From NCBI GenBank assembly GCA_029248185.1, contig JAQWJV010000052.1, forward strand, positions 1-53,795: a DNA stretch of 53,795 bases. The letters run 5' to 3'. The DNA is from Flavobacteriaceae bacterium (GTDB lineage Bacteria > Bacteroidota > Bacteroidia > Flavobacteriales > Flavobacteriaceae). The translations under genes and the position numbers were made by a program. Shown in pieces: positions 8,815 to 18,801 of the stretch. Every line of letters begins with the position of its first letter. Position 1 is the stretch's first letter. The notes beneath the pieces are model-generated. The model did not search any database, was not told the DNA's origin, and worked only from the letters and a program-made list of their open reading frames with translations.

Positions 8815-11187
8815 TTATTGATCTAAAATCTCGATTTTTGGTTCTTTCAACACTTTATCATTACTGATCGTATCTTCTAATGAAATAAGCAAGGAGGGGA
8901 GAAGAATTAAATTAGCTAACATTGCCATCAATAGGGTTACTGCAACTAGACCACCCAAGGCTTGAGTCCCTCCAAAGTTGGAGGATAAAAAGACAGAAAA
9001 CCCAAAGAATAATACGACAGATGTATAAAACATGCTAATCCCGGTTTCTCTTAAGGCAGCAAATACGGCTTGCTTAATTTTCCATTTATTTGATATTAAT
9101 TCCTGTCTGTATTTTGCTAAAAAGTGAATGGTGTCGTCCACTGAAATTCCAAAGGCAATACTGAAAACTAAAATAGTTGAAGGTTTAAGTGGAATTCCAG
9201 CAAATCCCATTACCCCAGCAGTGATGATCAAAGGTAAAAGATTCGGAATCAAGGAAATTAAGATCATTTTGAAGGATCGAAATAAATAAGCCATAAAAAA
9301 TGCAATCAGTAAGATGGCCAAGGATAAGGAAAGAATCAGATTATTTATGAGGTATTTTGTTCCTTTTAGAAAGAGTAACGATTTTCCTGTGATATTCACT
9401 CCGTAACGATCTTTGGGAAATATTTTCGTGATTGCTTTTTTTAGCTCTGCTTCAATAGTTTCCATACGATCGGTATCAATATCTTGCATGAAGGTGGTAA
9501 TTCTTCCAAACTGACCGGTACGATCAACATAACCACTCAGAAGCTGACTGTCTCCGTTGGCTTTACCCAAATAGGGGTAAATAAAGCTATTTTCTTGAGT
9601 CGTCGGAAGACTGTAGTAATTGGGATTGCCATTGTAATAGGCTTGTTTGGCGAACTTTACTGCATTGACCACTGAGAGGGGTGGGGCAAGTTCAGGGTAT
9701 TCTCCTATGACTTCTTGGAATTCGTTCATTCGCTTTAATGTAGCGGGTTTTACAATTCCATTTTCTCGTTTACTATCTAGCCAAATTTCAATAGGGACAA
9801 TTCCATTAAAGCTTTCATCAAAAAAGCGGATATCTTTAAAAAATGGGGCGCTTTTGGGCATGTCCTCAATAATACTTCCTGAAATTTTGATTTGATAAAT
9901 TCCAATAATTCCTATGATTAAACCCAATAGTGAAACGATATAGACATTGATGCGTTTTTTGCGCACCTTGTCTTCCATCCATTTTACAAAATAGTCGATG
10001 GATTTGTTTTTTAAATGCTTTAAATGTTTCTTCTTGGGAAGGCTCATGAAGCTGTAAACAATAGGGATGATTAAAAGAGAAAGCAGGAAAATGGAAACAA
10101 TATTTATGGAAGCGACCACACCGAACTCTTTTAAAATTTTACTATTGGTTAAAATAAAAGTCGCAAATCCAGAAGCCGTGGTCAGGTTGGTCATCAAGGT
10201 GGCATTCCCAATTTTTACAATAACACGCTGAAGTGATTTAGCTTGATTACTGTGTTTGGCGACCTCTTGTTGGTATTTGTTAATGAGAAAAATACAATTT
10301 GGAATTCCAATAACAATAATCAAAGGCGGTATTAAGGCTGTAAGTACGGTAATTTCATAGCCCAACCAACCTAGAATTCCAAAAGCCCACATGACTCCAA
10401 CTGCAACTACAATGAGTGAAATAAAGGTAGCTCTAAACGACCTAAAAAATAGAAAGAAAATTAAGGAGGTAATGAGTGTGGCTCCTAAAATAAAAAGTCC
10501 AATTTCATCAACAATGTTTTGGGCATTAAGTGTCCTAATGTAAGGCATTCCTGAGACACGTACATCCATTTGGGTATCCTCCTCAAAAGCCTCAATGAGT
10601 GGAATAAATGTTTTAAAAATGAAATCCTTTCGTGTAGCTGTATTAACGATATCGGGGTCCATGTAGATCAAGGTCCGAATGGTATTCGTTTCTGAATTGT
10701 AAATCAAATTATTGTAGAAAGGGAGTTCTAAAAATAATTTTTGCTTGAATTTTAATAAACCGAGTGAATCTTTGGCTGCACTGAGCTTGACCGTTTCAAG
10801 TTTAAAGCTTTCTGTTTGGGTGTCTTTGGTAAGCTCTTGTAAGTTGTCAATGGAGAGCACAAAGTTAATTTCTTTAAAGGCTGTAATGCTATCATTGAGT
10901 TGTCGCCAGGCATTACGCTTTTTAGGTGAAAAAAAAGTGGCGTCCTCTACTGCGATGACAATTACATTACCTTCCTCACCAAATGTGTTAACGAAAGATT
11001 GGTAGAGAATATTTTCAGGATGATCGTCGGGTAATAGGTTGGCTTCTGTAAAAGTAAATTGCATATACTTCCACTGTGATGCCCAAAAACCAGTCAGTGC
11101 AATAATAGCCGCAAGAATGAGTATTCTATTTCTTAGAATAAGTCGTGCCACTAGGCCCCATATATTGGATTGGTTTTTCTTTTTCAT
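8815..11187 (-). CDS. RND superfamily exporter (MMPL/HAE3 type)
   Basis: A 790-residue inner-membrane transporter with two repeats, each with a membrane helix, a large periplasmic domain and five further helices. Repeat 1 begins near residue 16 and its helix bundle lies at about 225-385. Repeat 2 begins near residue 412 with a helix bundle at about 640-775 containing SIAFGISVDDTIHFLAKYRQ, the conserved RND Asp-Asp motif. The MMPL-like architecture fits export of a lipid or hydrophobic molecule using proton force; the substrate is unknown. There is no membrane-fusion or outer-membrane partner nearby. It lies 33 bases after frr, an order common in Flavobacteriia. Confidence 0.87.
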   Translation of the reverse strand: MKKKNQSNIWGLVARLILRNRILILAAIIALTGFWASQWKYMQFTFTEANLLPDDHPENILYQSFVNTFGEEGNVIVIAVEDATFFSPKKRNAWRQLNDSITAFKEINFVLSIDNLQELTKDTQTESFKLETVKLSAAKDSLGLLKFKQKLFLELPFYNNLIYNSETNTIRTLIYMDPDIVNTATRKDFIFKTFIPLIEAFEEDTQMDVRVSGMPYIRTLNAQNIVDEIGLFILGATLITSLIFFLFFRSFRATFISLIVVAVGVMWAFGILGWLGYEITVLTALIPPLIIVIGIPNCIFLINKYQQEVAKHSNQAKSLQRVIVKIGNATLMTNLTTASGFATFILTNSKILKEFGVVASINIVSIFLLSLLIIPIVYSFMSLPKKKHLKHLKNKSIDYFVKWMEDKVRKKRINVYIVSLLGLIIGIIGIYQIKISGSIIEDMPKSAPFFKDIRFFDESFNGIVPIEIWLDSKRENGIVKPATLKRMNEFQEVIGEYPELAPPLSVVNAVKFAKQAYYNGNPNYYSLPTTQENSFIYPYLGKANGDSQLLSGYVDRTGQFGRITTFMQDIDTDRMETIEAELKKAITKIFPKDRYGVNITGKSLLFLKGTKYLINNLILSLSLAILLIAFFMAYLFRSFKMILISLIPNLLPLIITAGVMGFAGIPLKPSTILVFSIAFGISVDDTIHFLAKYRQELISNKWKIKQAVFAALRETGISMFYTSVVLFFGFSVFLSSNFGGTQALGGLVAVTLLMAMLANLILLPSLLISLEDTISNDKVLKEPKIEILDQ

Positions 11188-11220
11188 GAAGCTTGATTGG
11201 CAACCAGTGTGAAGAGTGCG

Positions 11221-11772
11221 TTAGACCGTTAAAATTTCTTTTTCTTTAATTCTAAAAATCTCATCCGCTTTTGCATTGTAGCGATCAGTTAGTTCTTGAA
11301 CATCAATTTCATAGTTCTTTTGGATGTCCTCGGAAGCCTCTGATTTTTTAATTTCATCATTAGCTTCTCTTCGTGCTGCTCGGATACCTATTTTAGCATT
11401 TTCAGTTTCTGATTTTGCCAATTTAGCTAGGTCTCGACGACGTTCTTCCGTCAGGGGTGGGATATTAATGATAATAGATTCCCCATTGTTCATAGGATTG
11501 AATCCTAAATTTGCAATGAGAATTGCTTTCTCTAATTCTTGGAGCATTCCTTTTTCCCAGGGCTGAACAGTAAGTGTTCTTCCGTCTGGGGTATTGATAT
11601 TTGCCACTTGACTAATGGGAGTCATAGTTCCATAATAATCAACTTTTACACTAGAGAGCATTATGGGGTTAGCTTTTCCAGCTCTGAGATTCAGCATTTC
11701 TTTTTCTAAATGCGCCAGCGCTTGATCCATACTCTCTTTTGCTGTATCGACAATAAAATCCATTTCTTCCAT
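11221..11772 (-). CDS. frr: Ribosome recycling factor
   Basis: Ribosome recycling factor splits post-termination ribosomes together with EF-G. The 183-residue sequence has the family hallmarks: LRAGKANPIMLSSVKVDYYG, a central domain with TPDGRTLTVQPWEKG, and IPPLTEERRRDLAKLAK before the long C-terminal helix. It follows pyrH by 10 bases, the conserved bacterial pairing, and is probably co-transcribed from the pyrH promoter. Confidence 0.97.
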   Translation of the reverse strand: MEEMDFIVDTAKESMDQALAHLEKEMLNLRAGKANPIMLSSVKVDYYGTMTPISQVANINTPDGRTLTVQPWEKGMLQELEKAILIANLGFNPMNNGESIIINIPPLTEERRRDLAKLAKSETENAKIGIRAARREANDEIKKSEASEDIQKNYEIDVQELTDRYNAKADEIFRIKEKEILTV

Positions 11773-11782
11773 AGCTACATTT

Positions 11783-12490
11783 TTATAAATTTACTCGAGT
11801 TCCTATGTTTTTTCCTTTTACTACATTCATTAAATTTCCAGGGGTATTCATGTCAAAAACTATAATGGGTAATTTATTTTCTTGACTTAGCGTGAAGGCA
11901 GTAGTATCCATTACTTTGAGCCCCTTTTTTAAAACTTCATCAAAGGAGATTGATTCAAATTTGACGGCTTCTTTATTTTTTTCAGGGTCTTCATTGTAAA
12001 TGCCATCCACACGTGTTCCTTTTAAAATAACATCTGCGTTAATTTCGATTGCTCTTAATACAGCTGCTGAATCTGTTGTAAAATAGGGGTTTCCGGTACC
12101 AGAACCAAAAATAACAACTCGTCCTTTCTCGAGATGGCGAGTGGCCTTTCTTTTTATGAAAGGTTCTGCAATGGCTTCAATTTTAATTGCTGTCTGATGT
12201 CTTGTTGGAACATCATTATTTTCTAAAGCACTTTGTAGCGCAAGACCATTGATGACGGTGGCCAGCATTCCCATATAATCTGCCTGTACGCGATCCATTC
12301 CTTTACTTGCTCCTGATACGCCTCTGAAAATATTGCCACCACCGATGACAATTGCGATTTCAATCCCTAAATCAAAAACCTTTTTTATTTCCTTGGCGTA
12401 ACTATCGATTCGAACAGGATCGATTCCGTGCGTGAGGTCACCCATTAAGGCTTCTCCGCTCAATTTTAAAAGTATTCTTTGGTATTTCAT
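11783..12490 (-). CDS. pyrH: Uridylate (UMP) kinase
   Basis: Phosphorylates UMP to UDP in pyrimidine synthesis. It is an amino-acid-kinase fold protein of 235 residues with the motifs [10 protein letters not shown] (residues 7-16), [11 protein letters not shown], the UMP-binding region [18 protein letters not shown], and [17 protein letters not shown]. It is the first gene of the pyrH-frr-RND unit, with a TATATTTG promoter at 12508-12515. Confidence 0.97.
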   Translation of the reverse strand: MKYQRILLKLSGEALMGDLTHGIDPVRIDSYAKEIKKVFDLGIEIAIVIGGGNIFRGVSGASKGMDRVQADYMGMLATVINGLALQSALENNDVPTRHQTAIKIEAIAEPFIKRKATRHLEKGRVVIFGSGTGNPYFTTDSAAVLRAIEINADVILKGTRVDGIYNEDPEKNKEAVKFESISFDEVLKKGLKVMDTTAFTLSQENKLPIIVFDMNTPGNLMNVVKGKNIGTRVNL

Positions 12491-12507
12491 GCAGATGAAT
12501 GTGTTAA

Positions 12508-12515
12508 CAAATATA
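12508..12515 (-). promoter_or_regulatory. Bacteroidota -7 promoter element for pyrH
   Basis: Reads TATATTTG on the minus strand, 18 bases before the pyrH ATG. It is an exact consensus match in the 96-base gap between nadC and pyrH, and is the likely start of the pyrH-frr-RND transcript. Confidence 0.67.
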
Positions 12516-12586
12516 AAAATTAAAGAAGAATTTGCTCGAGTTAATAACCAACAATCTATTGTGTTAAATCTTTTATTTATTCTTTT

Positions 12587-13456
12587 TTAGGTTAAAACGG
12601 CTTTTAAACTCAAGTCGATGGGTTTTGAACTATAGGTTAAAGCTCCCATTGAAATATAATTTACCCCAGTTTCAGCCATTTCAACTAAATTGTTTTCTGT
12701 TATATTTCCGGAGGCTTCTGAGGGTACTTTATTGTCGATTAATTCAAGTGCAGTAACAAGTTCTTTGGCGTTGAAGTTGTCTAATAAAATTCTACTTACC
12801 CAGGGAAAAGGGAGGATTGCATTGATTTCATCAAGATTTCTTGCCTCAACAACTACCTCTAAAGACTGAGGTAGCGACTCCAAATACTGTTCCGTCTTTT
12901 GTAGTGCTTGGGTCATTCCACCACAGAAATCCACATGATTGTCTTTAATCATTAGGGCGTCAAATAAACCCATTCGGTGATTGGTTCCTCCTCCAATTTG
13001 AACAGCCCATTTTTCGGGATATCTAAAATTAGGAGTCGTTTTTCGGGTGTCTAAAAGTTGGCAATGTGTGTGCGCTATTTTTCGAGATAATGTATGGGTG
13101 AGTGAAGCAATCCCGCTCATACGTTGCATAGAATTGAGTACCAAACGCTCGGTGGCTAAGATAGATTGTGTATTTCCATTCACTTCAAAAGCAATAGCAC
13201 CCTTTTTTAGTGCTGCTCCGTCTTTAGCATAGGGATGAAAAATTAAATTGGGATCGTAGCGATGAAAAAGAATTTCTGCAAGTTCCATCCCAGCAAGTAT
13301 CCCCTCCTCTTTGACTAATAATTTTGCTGAACTTGTTGCAGTTTCGGTGATACAGGATCGACCACTATGGTCTCCAGAACCAATGTCTTCTTTCAATGCT
13401 TCATCGATGAAATGATTTAGCTCGTTTTTATATTGTTGGAAAAAAGGACTATGCAT
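12587..13456 (-). CDS. nadC: Nicotinate-nucleotide pyrophosphorylase (quinolinate phosphoribosyltransferase)
   Basis: Converts quinolinate and PRPP to nicotinate mononucleotide, the last dedicated step of de novo NAD synthesis. The 289-residue protein shows the N-terminal EDIGSGDHS, the substrate-binding stretch LLDTRKTTPNFRYPEKWAV, GGGTNHRMGLFDALMIKDNH, and the barrel end ISMGALTYSSKPIDLSLK. Its start overlaps the end of nadB by 8 bases, so the two are translationally coupled in a nadA-nadB-nadC operon. Confidence 0.96.
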   Translation of the reverse strand: MHSPFFQQYKNELNHFIDEALKEDIGSGDHSGRSCITETATSSAKLLVKEEGILAGMELAEILFHRYDPNLIFHPYAKDGAALKKGAIAFEVNGNTQSILATERLVLNSMQRMSGIASLTHTLSRKIAHTHCQLLDTRKTTPNFRYPEKWAVQIGGGTNHRMGLFDALMIKDNHVDFCGGMTQALQKTEQYLESLPQSLEVVVEARNLDEINAILPFPWVSRILLDNFNAKELVTALELIDNKVPSEASGNITENNLVEMAETGVNYISMGALTYSSKPIDLSLKAVLT

Positions 13457-15002
13457 AATCTTGATTGTAAAAAACTCCTTTATTTTCAGTAATGGATTGG
13501 GCTTGTTTGATGATCAAATGAGCGATACTTACCATATTTCTTAATTCACACAGGCCATGGGTTAGCCGATCTTGATTGTATATTTCCTGTACTTTATTGT
13601 AGATTTCAAGCATTTCTATATCAGCCTGTTGAAGTCCTTCTGATGTTTTAAAAATTCCAACATGATTGGTCATTACTTCTTGTAGTTTTAGGCGTAAATG
13701 ATGAATTTCTTTAATTTCAACTGAGTTGGAATAGGTATCTCCTTTCCATTCAGGTAAGGTGTCATAAAATGAGGGGTCGGGTAATTCCTTTTTCAAGGCA
13801 TCAAGAACATCAAGTGCCGCACGATGAGAAAAAACCAAAGCTTCAAGCAAGGAGTTAGAGGCAAGTCGATTGGCTCCATGCAGTCCTGTGGAGCTGCATT
13901 CTCCAATGGAGTAAAGACCTTTAAGTTTGGATTCGCTTTTACTGTTAACTTGGATACCTCCACAAAAGTAATGAGCAGCTGGAACGACTGGGATCATGTC
14001 TTGAGGTAGATGTATTTCTAATGAAGAACAAGTTTCATAGATATTAGGGAAGCGTTTTTTCCAAGTTTCAACAGTCAAATCAGAACAGTCAAGGGATACA
14101 AATTTTTCTTCTTGTTTTTGAATTTCTTTTTGAATGGCACGGGCTACGATGTCTCTTGGGGCTAGTTCTTTTCTGGAATCATATTGATCCATAAAACGCT
14201 CTCCCGAGCTATTTCTGAGTTTGGCTCCTGCTCCTCGAACCGCCTCGGTAATTAAAAAAGTATTTCCATTCACTTTATGGTATAAGGCCGTGGGATGAAA
14301 TTGAACGAAGGGTAACTTGTCCATATGAACTTTTGCTCTATAAGCAGCACCCAGTCCGTCGCCTGTAGCTATAGCTGGATTTGTACTGTGTGCATATAGA
14401 CTCCCAGCACCTCCAGTACAGAGTACCGTAATTTTCGCACTTATTTTAAGGATGCTCTCTTCTTCTCTAGAAATGACATAAGCGCCATAACATCGGTCAT
14501 GTTTTTGGGTACTGTGGTGATCTGTAATTAAATCAACTAAGGTGTGATTTTCTAAAATTTGAATATTGGGAAAGGATTTAATCTTACTTACCAAGGCTTG
14601 TTGAATATGCAGCCCTGTGTGGTCTTTATAGTGGACTACTCTTTTTTCAGAATGTCCTCCTTCTTTCACTAAATGAAGATTTTCTTGTTGGGTGTCAAAT
14701 TGAGTTCCCCAATTCATCAACTCCTTGAGACGATCTTTACCTTCCTCTACTACAAATTTCACAACTTCAGGATTGCAGGCACCATCCCCAGCAATCAAGG
14801 TGTCTTGTATATGTTTTTCAAAAGAATCTTTTTCGAAATCGGAGACTACCGCAATACCTCCTTGAGCATATTTTGTATTTCCCTCACTAACTTGATCTTT
14901 GGAAATTAAGACCATAGAAATTTCAGGATCATTCATTGCTAATTTGATGGCAAAAGAAAGTCCTGAAATTCCAGTCCCAATAATTAATACATCTGCAAAC
15001 AT
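13449..15002 (-). CDS. nadB: L-aspartate oxidase
   Basis: Flavoenzyme that oxidises L-aspartate to iminoaspartate, the first step of de novo NAD synthesis. The 517-residue sequence has the FAD motif IIGTGISGLSFAIKLA at residues 7-22, the active-site regions SEGNTKYAQGGIAVV and QFHPTALYH, RGAGAKLRNSSGERF, ELAPRDIVARAI, and the second FAD motif near CGGIQVNSKSESKLKGLYS. It ends in the helical domain typical of the succinate dehydrogenase flavoprotein family. It lies 2 bases after nadA and overlaps nadC. Confidence 0.96.
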   Translation of the reverse strand: MFADVLIIGTGISGLSFAIKLAMNDPEISMVLISKDQVSEGNTKYAQGGIAVVSDFEKDSFEKHIQDTLIAGDGACNPEVVKFVVEEGKDRLKELMNWGTQFDTQQENLHLVKEGGHSEKRVVHYKDHTGLHIQQALVSKIKSFPNIQILENHTLVDLITDHHSTQKHDRCYGAYVISREEESILKISAKITVLCTGGAGSLYAHSTNPAIATGDGLGAAYRAKVHMDKLPFVQFHPTALYHKVNGNTFLITEAVRGAGAKLRNSSGERFMDQYDSRKELAPRDIVARAIQKEIQKQEEKFVSLDCSDLTVETWKKRFPNIYETCSSLEIHLPQDMIPVVPAAHYFCGGIQVNSKSESKLKGLYSIGECSSTGLHGANRLASNSLLEALVFSHRAALDVLDALKKELPDPSFYDTLPEWKGDTYSNSVEIKEIHHLRLKLQEVMTNHVGIFKTSEGLQQADIEMLEIYNKVQEIYNQDRLTHGLCELRNMVSIAHLIIKQAQSITENKGVFYNQDYA

Positions 15003-15004
15003 TA

Positions 15005-15994
15005 TTATTTCAGCGCTAACATTTTAAGAATAGGCATTTTTGCTTTTTCGATGAGTTCAGGTGCTAACAAGATTTCAGGTTGCTCAAAACGCAAACAATT
15101 ATATAGTTTTTCTAAGGTGTTTAATTTCATGAAAGCACATTCACTACAAGCGCAAGTATCGTCTTCTACAGGGGCGGGTATAAAGGTTTTATGTGGACAT
15201 TTTTTTTGCATTTCATGTAAAATACCGGCTTCGGTAGCTACAATATAGTGATCAGCAGAGTCGGATTGAACAAATTGAAGTAAGCCTGACGTACTTCCAA
15301 CATAATGGGCAATCTCAAGAATTGGTGATTCGCTTTCAGGGTGGGCAATAAATTTAGCTTCGGGGTACTCCTGGGCAAGGGTTACAATTTTGTCAAAGGA
15401 AAAAGCTTCGTGGACAATACAGGCACCATCCCATAAAATCATATCCCGTCCTGTTTCTTTAATTAAAAAGCGACCTAGATTTTTATCAGGAGCAAAGATG
15501 ATTTCTTGATCAACGGGAATACTTTCAATCACCCTTTTAGCATTGCTAGAAGTACAAACGATATCACTCAGAGCTTTGATTTCAGCAGAACAGTTAATAT
15601 AGGTTACAACGATTGCTTTAGGATGCAACGCTTTGAATGCAGCAAAATCAGTGGGAGGACAAGAATCTGCTAAAGAGCAACCAGCTTTTAAATCGGGGAG
15701 TAATACTTTTTTCGATGGGTTGATGATTTTCGCAGTTTCTGCCATAAAATGGACTCCCGCAAAAACGATAATATCTGCTTCTACTTTTGCTGCTTGTTGT
15801 GCAAGATAAAGGCTATCTCCTAGATAGTCTGCTAAGTCTTGGATGGCTGGTTCCTGATAATAATGGGCAAGAAGAACAGCATTCTTTTCCTTTTTAAGTT
15901 TTACTATGGCTTGGCTCAGGTCAACATCTTTTTCAACAGGAGCTTGTATATATCCTAAACGGTCTAATTGTTTTGAAATCGTTTGTTGCGTCAT
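15005..15994 (-). CDS. nadA: Quinolinate synthase A
   Basis: A [4Fe-4S] enzyme condensing iminoaspartate with dihydroxyacetone phosphate to quinolinate. In the 329 residues the cluster cysteines are visible in [11 protein letters not shown], the region [21 protein letters not shown] and near the C-terminus in [19 protein letters not shown]. Substrate motifs [18 protein letters not shown] and [13 protein letters not shown] are intact. It is the first gene of the nadA-nadB-nadC operon, in pathway-complete order. I see no clear TAnnTTTG element in the short gap upstream. Confidence 0.96.
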   Translation of the reverse strand: MTQQTISKQLDRLGYIQAPVEKDVDLSQAIVKLKKEKNAVLLAHYYQEPAIQDLADYLGDSLYLAQQAAKVEADIIVFAGVHFMAETAKIINPSKKVLLPDLKAGCSLADSCPPTDFAAFKALHPKAIVVTYINCSAEIKALSDIVCTSSNAKRVIESIPVDQEIIFAPDKNLGRFLIKETGRDMILWDGACIVHEAFSFDKIVTLAQEYPEAKFIAHPESESPILEIAHYVGSTSGLLQFVQSDSADHYIVATEAGILHEMQKKCPHKTFIPAPVEDDTCACSECAFMKLNTLEKLYNCLRFEQPEILLAPELIEKAKMPILKMLALK

Positions 15995-16032
15995 TTTGAT
16001 TTAGTTAATAAATCTTAAAGCAAGTTATTACA

Positions 16033-16761
16033 TTATTTGCTTTTAATATTTATATCGGAGTTATTATTTAATACACTTTCCATTGTGTAGGCATTTTTCA
16101 ATTTAAAATCACCAACTTGAGTTCTCTGTAAAGCACTAAGGTGGGCACCGCTCGAAATTGATTTTCCAAAATCATGTGCTAAGCTTCTAATGTAAGTTCC
16201 TTTACTACAGCGAATTAAAAAACTAATATTGGGCATTTTTATTTTTGTAATTTTAAATTCAGAGACAGTTACAGTCCGTTTAACAATTTCGGGGGTTTCT
16301 CCTGCTCTAGCATATTCGTAGAGCCTTTTTCCATCTTTTTTAAGGGCGGAAAAAAGGGGAGGTTGCTGTTGAATAGTCCCGATGAATTCTTGTGTGGTGA
16401 TTTCTATGAGTTCAGGAGTAATGTGTTCAATATTATAGCTTTTGTCAATCTCGGTTTCTAGATCGTAAGAGGGAGTTGTCGCACCGAGTTGAAATGTTCC
16501 TTTGTACTCTTTTTCTGTATCCTGTAGCGTGCTGATTGTTTTTGTTTTCTTTCCAGTACAGATTAGCAAGAGTCCAGTGGCTAGGGGATCGAGAGTCCCA
16601 GCATGTCCAACTTTCAATTTTTTGAGCCCTGTTATATTTTTTAAATGCCAACGAATTTTGTTTACAACCTGAAAGGAGGTCCATCCTAGGGGTTTGTCAA
16701 TCAAGAAGATTTGACCTTCTTGAAGTGTTTCAGAATCAAAATGTTGTTTAAAGAAGTCCAT
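16033..16761 (-). CDS. truB: tRNA pseudouridine(55) synthase
   Basis: Makes pseudouridine 55 in the T-loop of tRNAs. The catalytic motif HAGTLDPLATGLLLICTGK (Asp near residue 58) is intact, preceded by LIDKPLGWTSFQVVNKIRW and followed by FSALKKDGKRLYEYARAG. The protein is 242 residues from ATG 16761 and lacks a C-terminal PUA domain, usual for this phylum. A TTG at 16785 would add 8 residues, but ATG 16761 fits the family start and gives a 14-base overlap with uppP. Confidence 0.94.
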   Translation of the reverse strand: MDFFKQHFDSETLQEGQIFLIDKPLGWTSFQVVNKIRWHLKNITGLKKLKVGHAGTLDPLATGLLLICTGKKTKTISTLQDTEKEYKGTFQLGATTPSYDLETEIDKSYNIEHITPELIEITTQEFIGTIQQQPPLFSALKKDGKRLYEYARAGETPEIVKRTVTVSEFKITKIKMPNISFLIRCSKGTYIRSLAHDFGKSISSGAHLSALQRTQVGDFKLKNAYTMESVLNNNSDINIKSK

Positions 16762-17539
16762 ACACCAAGGCAATTCCACCAACAATTATACAATAAAGAC
16801 TAAAATATTTGAGTTGACTTTTTTTAACTAATGCAATCATCCATTTACAGGCTAATATGCCTGTGAAAAATGCTGCAAAAAAACCAAAAAATAAAGGCAG
16901 AAATTCAATTTTATGGCGAACCCCCTCAGTATCTATGATGGTTTTAGCCATACTTCCAAAGATAAGCGGAAGGACCATGAGAAAAGAAAAGCGTGCCGCT
17001 TTTTCACGATCAATTCCAAGCAGAACAGCAGTAGCGATAGTTGATCCACTTCTAGAGATTCCGGGAAGAATAGCAATGGCTTGAACGATACCTAAAACGA
17101 TTGCATTTTGAGAAGAAACAATCTTGTCTGTTTTTTTGGCTTTATCTGCCCAGAATAAAATGATTGCTGTAAGACAAAGCATGGCTCCAACTAAGATCAA
17201 ATTTTGAGCAAAAAGTAATTCGATTTGGTCTTGTAAAAAAAGACCCACTAGCACAGCGGGAATCATGGAAAGTATAATTTTAAAACTAAATTCGGTACTC
17301 TCATTCCATTTAAAAGCAAAGAGGCCTTTGATGATTTCTAGAATGTCTTTTCTGAAGACTACAATGGTGCTCAATGCAGTGGCTACGTGAAGGGCGATAG
17401 TTAAAAAAAGACTTTCTTGGGCCTCTGCTTGATTTCCAAACAAGGTTTTGACAATTTCTAAATGACCACTTGACGAAATGGGTAGAAATTCAGTTAATCC
17501 TTGGATAATTCCAAGGACAATCGCCTCAACATAACTCAT
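16748..17539 (-). CDS. uppP: Undecaprenyl-diphosphatase
   Basis: Integral membrane BacA/UppP phosphatase that recycles undecaprenyl pyrophosphate for peptidoglycan and polysaccharide synthesis. The 263-residue, roughly eight-helix protein carries both signature motifs: GIIQGLTEFLPISSSGHLEI (residues 12-31) and LPGISRSGSTIATAVLLGI (starting near residue 158). It overlaps DUF3098 by an ATGA junction upstream and truB downstream, in a tight ftsX-DUF3098-uppP-truB operon linking envelope growth with RNA modification. Confidence 0.95.
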   Translation of the reverse strand: MSYVEAIVLGIIQGLTEFLPISSSGHLEIVKTLFGNQAEAQESLFLTIALHVATALSTIVVFRKDILEIIKGLFAFKWNESTEFSFKIILSMIPAVLVGLFLQDQIELLFAQNLILVGAMLCLTAIILFWADKAKKTDKIVSSQNAIVLGIVQAIAILPGISRSGSTIATAVLLGIDREKAARFSFLMVLPLIFGSMAKTIIDTEGVRHKIEFLPLFFGFFAAFFTGILACKWMIALVKKSQLKYFSLYCIIVGGIALVYGLL

Positions 17540-17781
17540 TCCTTAGAAGCTTGTTGTGTTAGGATAGAGTACATGGCAACTCCAAAACCAGCTAGGACTA
17601 GTGTGGGAGCCAAGCGAATACGTCTAAAGTTAAAAATGGCTTCATTGAAATAATTTGGATCTTCACTTCCACCCCCCGTCATTAAGATAAAACCCGTTGC
17701 AATTAGAGCAATTGCTAAAAAAAGAAAACGATAATTTCGTTTTCCAAACAATAATTTTTTAGGAGTGTTGGACTGTTTCAT
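17536..17781 (-). CDS. DUF3098 small membrane protein
   Basis: An 81-residue protein with two membrane helices (residues about 18-36 and about 58-75) separated by a GGGSEDPNYFNEAIFNFRR loop, the pattern of DUF3098 in Bacteroidota. The function is not known. Its position between ftsX and uppP with coupled stop and start codons (ATGA) suggests a role connected with cell division or envelope synthesis. Confidence 0.85.
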   Translation of the reverse strand: MKQSNTPKKLLFGKRNYRFLFLAIALIATGFILMTGGGSEDPNYFNEAIFNFRRIRLAPTLVLAGFGVAMYSILTQQASKE

Positions 17782-17795
17782 AGGACTAATACGTT

Positions 17796-18680
17796 TTAAT
17801 ATACAGCGTCAGTTTTGAGGTTTAAATAGCGTTGGGTTGCAAAGAAGGTACTGATACCTGTAATTCCAATTCCCAAAAGGAGAACGCCTCCAAAAACAAC
17901 AATGAGCTCCAACGGATGGTTCATCATGTTTAGTTCTGGAAAGCGCTTGTTGAGCTCCAAGAATAAAAGTGTAAGACCACCCAAAGCAAGCAAGGAGCTG
18001 ATAAATCCAAGTCTCAAATGGGTCCAAATGAATGGTCTGCGGATAAATGATTTAGTTGCCCCGACAAGTTGCATGGTTTTGATAATAAATCGCTTTGAAT
18101 AGATAGAAAGTCTGATGGAACTGTTTATGAGTAATAAAGCAATGACAACAAATAAAACCGTTGTGATAAGTAATACAATAGAAATTTTACGAATATTTTC
18201 ATCTAAAAGAGTGACTAGAGGTTGGTCATACACAACTTCATTTACAAATTCAGCAGTTTCGATATTTTCTTTTGTTTGCATAAGAGAAAGAGTATTTACA
18301 AAGGCAGCATTGAAATAAATATCAATTGAATTCAGTAAAGGATTATATCCTAAAAATTCCACAAAATCTTCTCCAATGTCTCTTGAATATAATTCTGCGG
18401 CTTCTTCTTTAGGAGTAAATCGAACATTTTTTGTAGCCGGATTGAGTTGAATTTTTTTTTGCAATTGGGTTATTTCAATGTCTTTAGTGTTGTCTTCTAA
18501 ATAAACAGTCATTACGATTTGCTCTTTGAAGTGCGAAGCAATATTCTTGGTGTTGAGAAGGAATAAACCAAGAACTCCCACAAAAAACAAGACAAGAGTA
18601 ATGCTTACCACCACAGAAAAGTATCCTGTAAGTAATCTTCTTTTTTGGTAATTTTCTTGAAAGCTTTGTGCCACAACCAA
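17796..18680 (-). CDS. ftsX: Cell-division protein FtsX (permease)
   Basis: The membrane part of the FtsEX complex, which transmits signals from the division ring to cell-wall hydrolases. The 294-residue protein has the FtsX layout: a helix at residues about 18-43, an extracellular domain with FTPKEEAAELYSRDIGEDFVEFLGYNPL, then three helices from about residue 170 onward with LVGATKSFIRRPFIW. No ftsE ATPase gene is adjacent, so it must lie elsewhere in the genome. Confidence 0.9.
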   Translation of the reverse strand: MVVAQSFQENYQKRRLLTGYFSVVVSITLVLFFVGVLGLFLLNTKNIASHFKEQIVMTVYLEDNTKDIEITQLQKKIQLNPATKNVRFTPKEEAAELYSRDIGEDFVEFLGYNPLLNSIDIYFNAAFVNTLSLMQTKENIETAEFVNEVVYDQPLVTLLDENIRKISIVLLITTVLFVVIALLLINSSIRLSIYSKRFIIKTMQLVGATKSFIRRPFIWTHLRLGFISSLLALGGLTLLFLELNKRFPELNMMNHPLELIVVFGGVLLLGIGITGISTFFATQRYLNLKTDAVY

Positions 18681-18763
18681 TATTTTTGTAAAAATAGAAA
18701 AGAATTATAAGACCTGGGCTTATAAAATATTCTTTTAGCATTTTAACATTCCAGCAATAAGCG

Positions 18764-18771
18764 TATTTTTG
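18764..18771 (+). promoter_or_regulatory. Bacteroidota -7 promoter element for leuS
   Basis: TATTTTTG matches TAnnTTTG. Its last three bases are the in-frame TTG at 18769, which therefore cannot be the leuS start codon. A transcript starting near 18776-18778 leaves about 25 bases before the GTG at 18802. Confidence 0.6.
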
Positions 18772-18801
18772 TGCCTTTCAAAGCAACCAATACCGAAACA
18801 C

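Noticed and set aside
16445-16684. A 79-codon minus-strand frame within truB
   Set aside because: It is a second frame of the truB coding region; its sequence shows no domain and truB motifs are continuous in the other frame.
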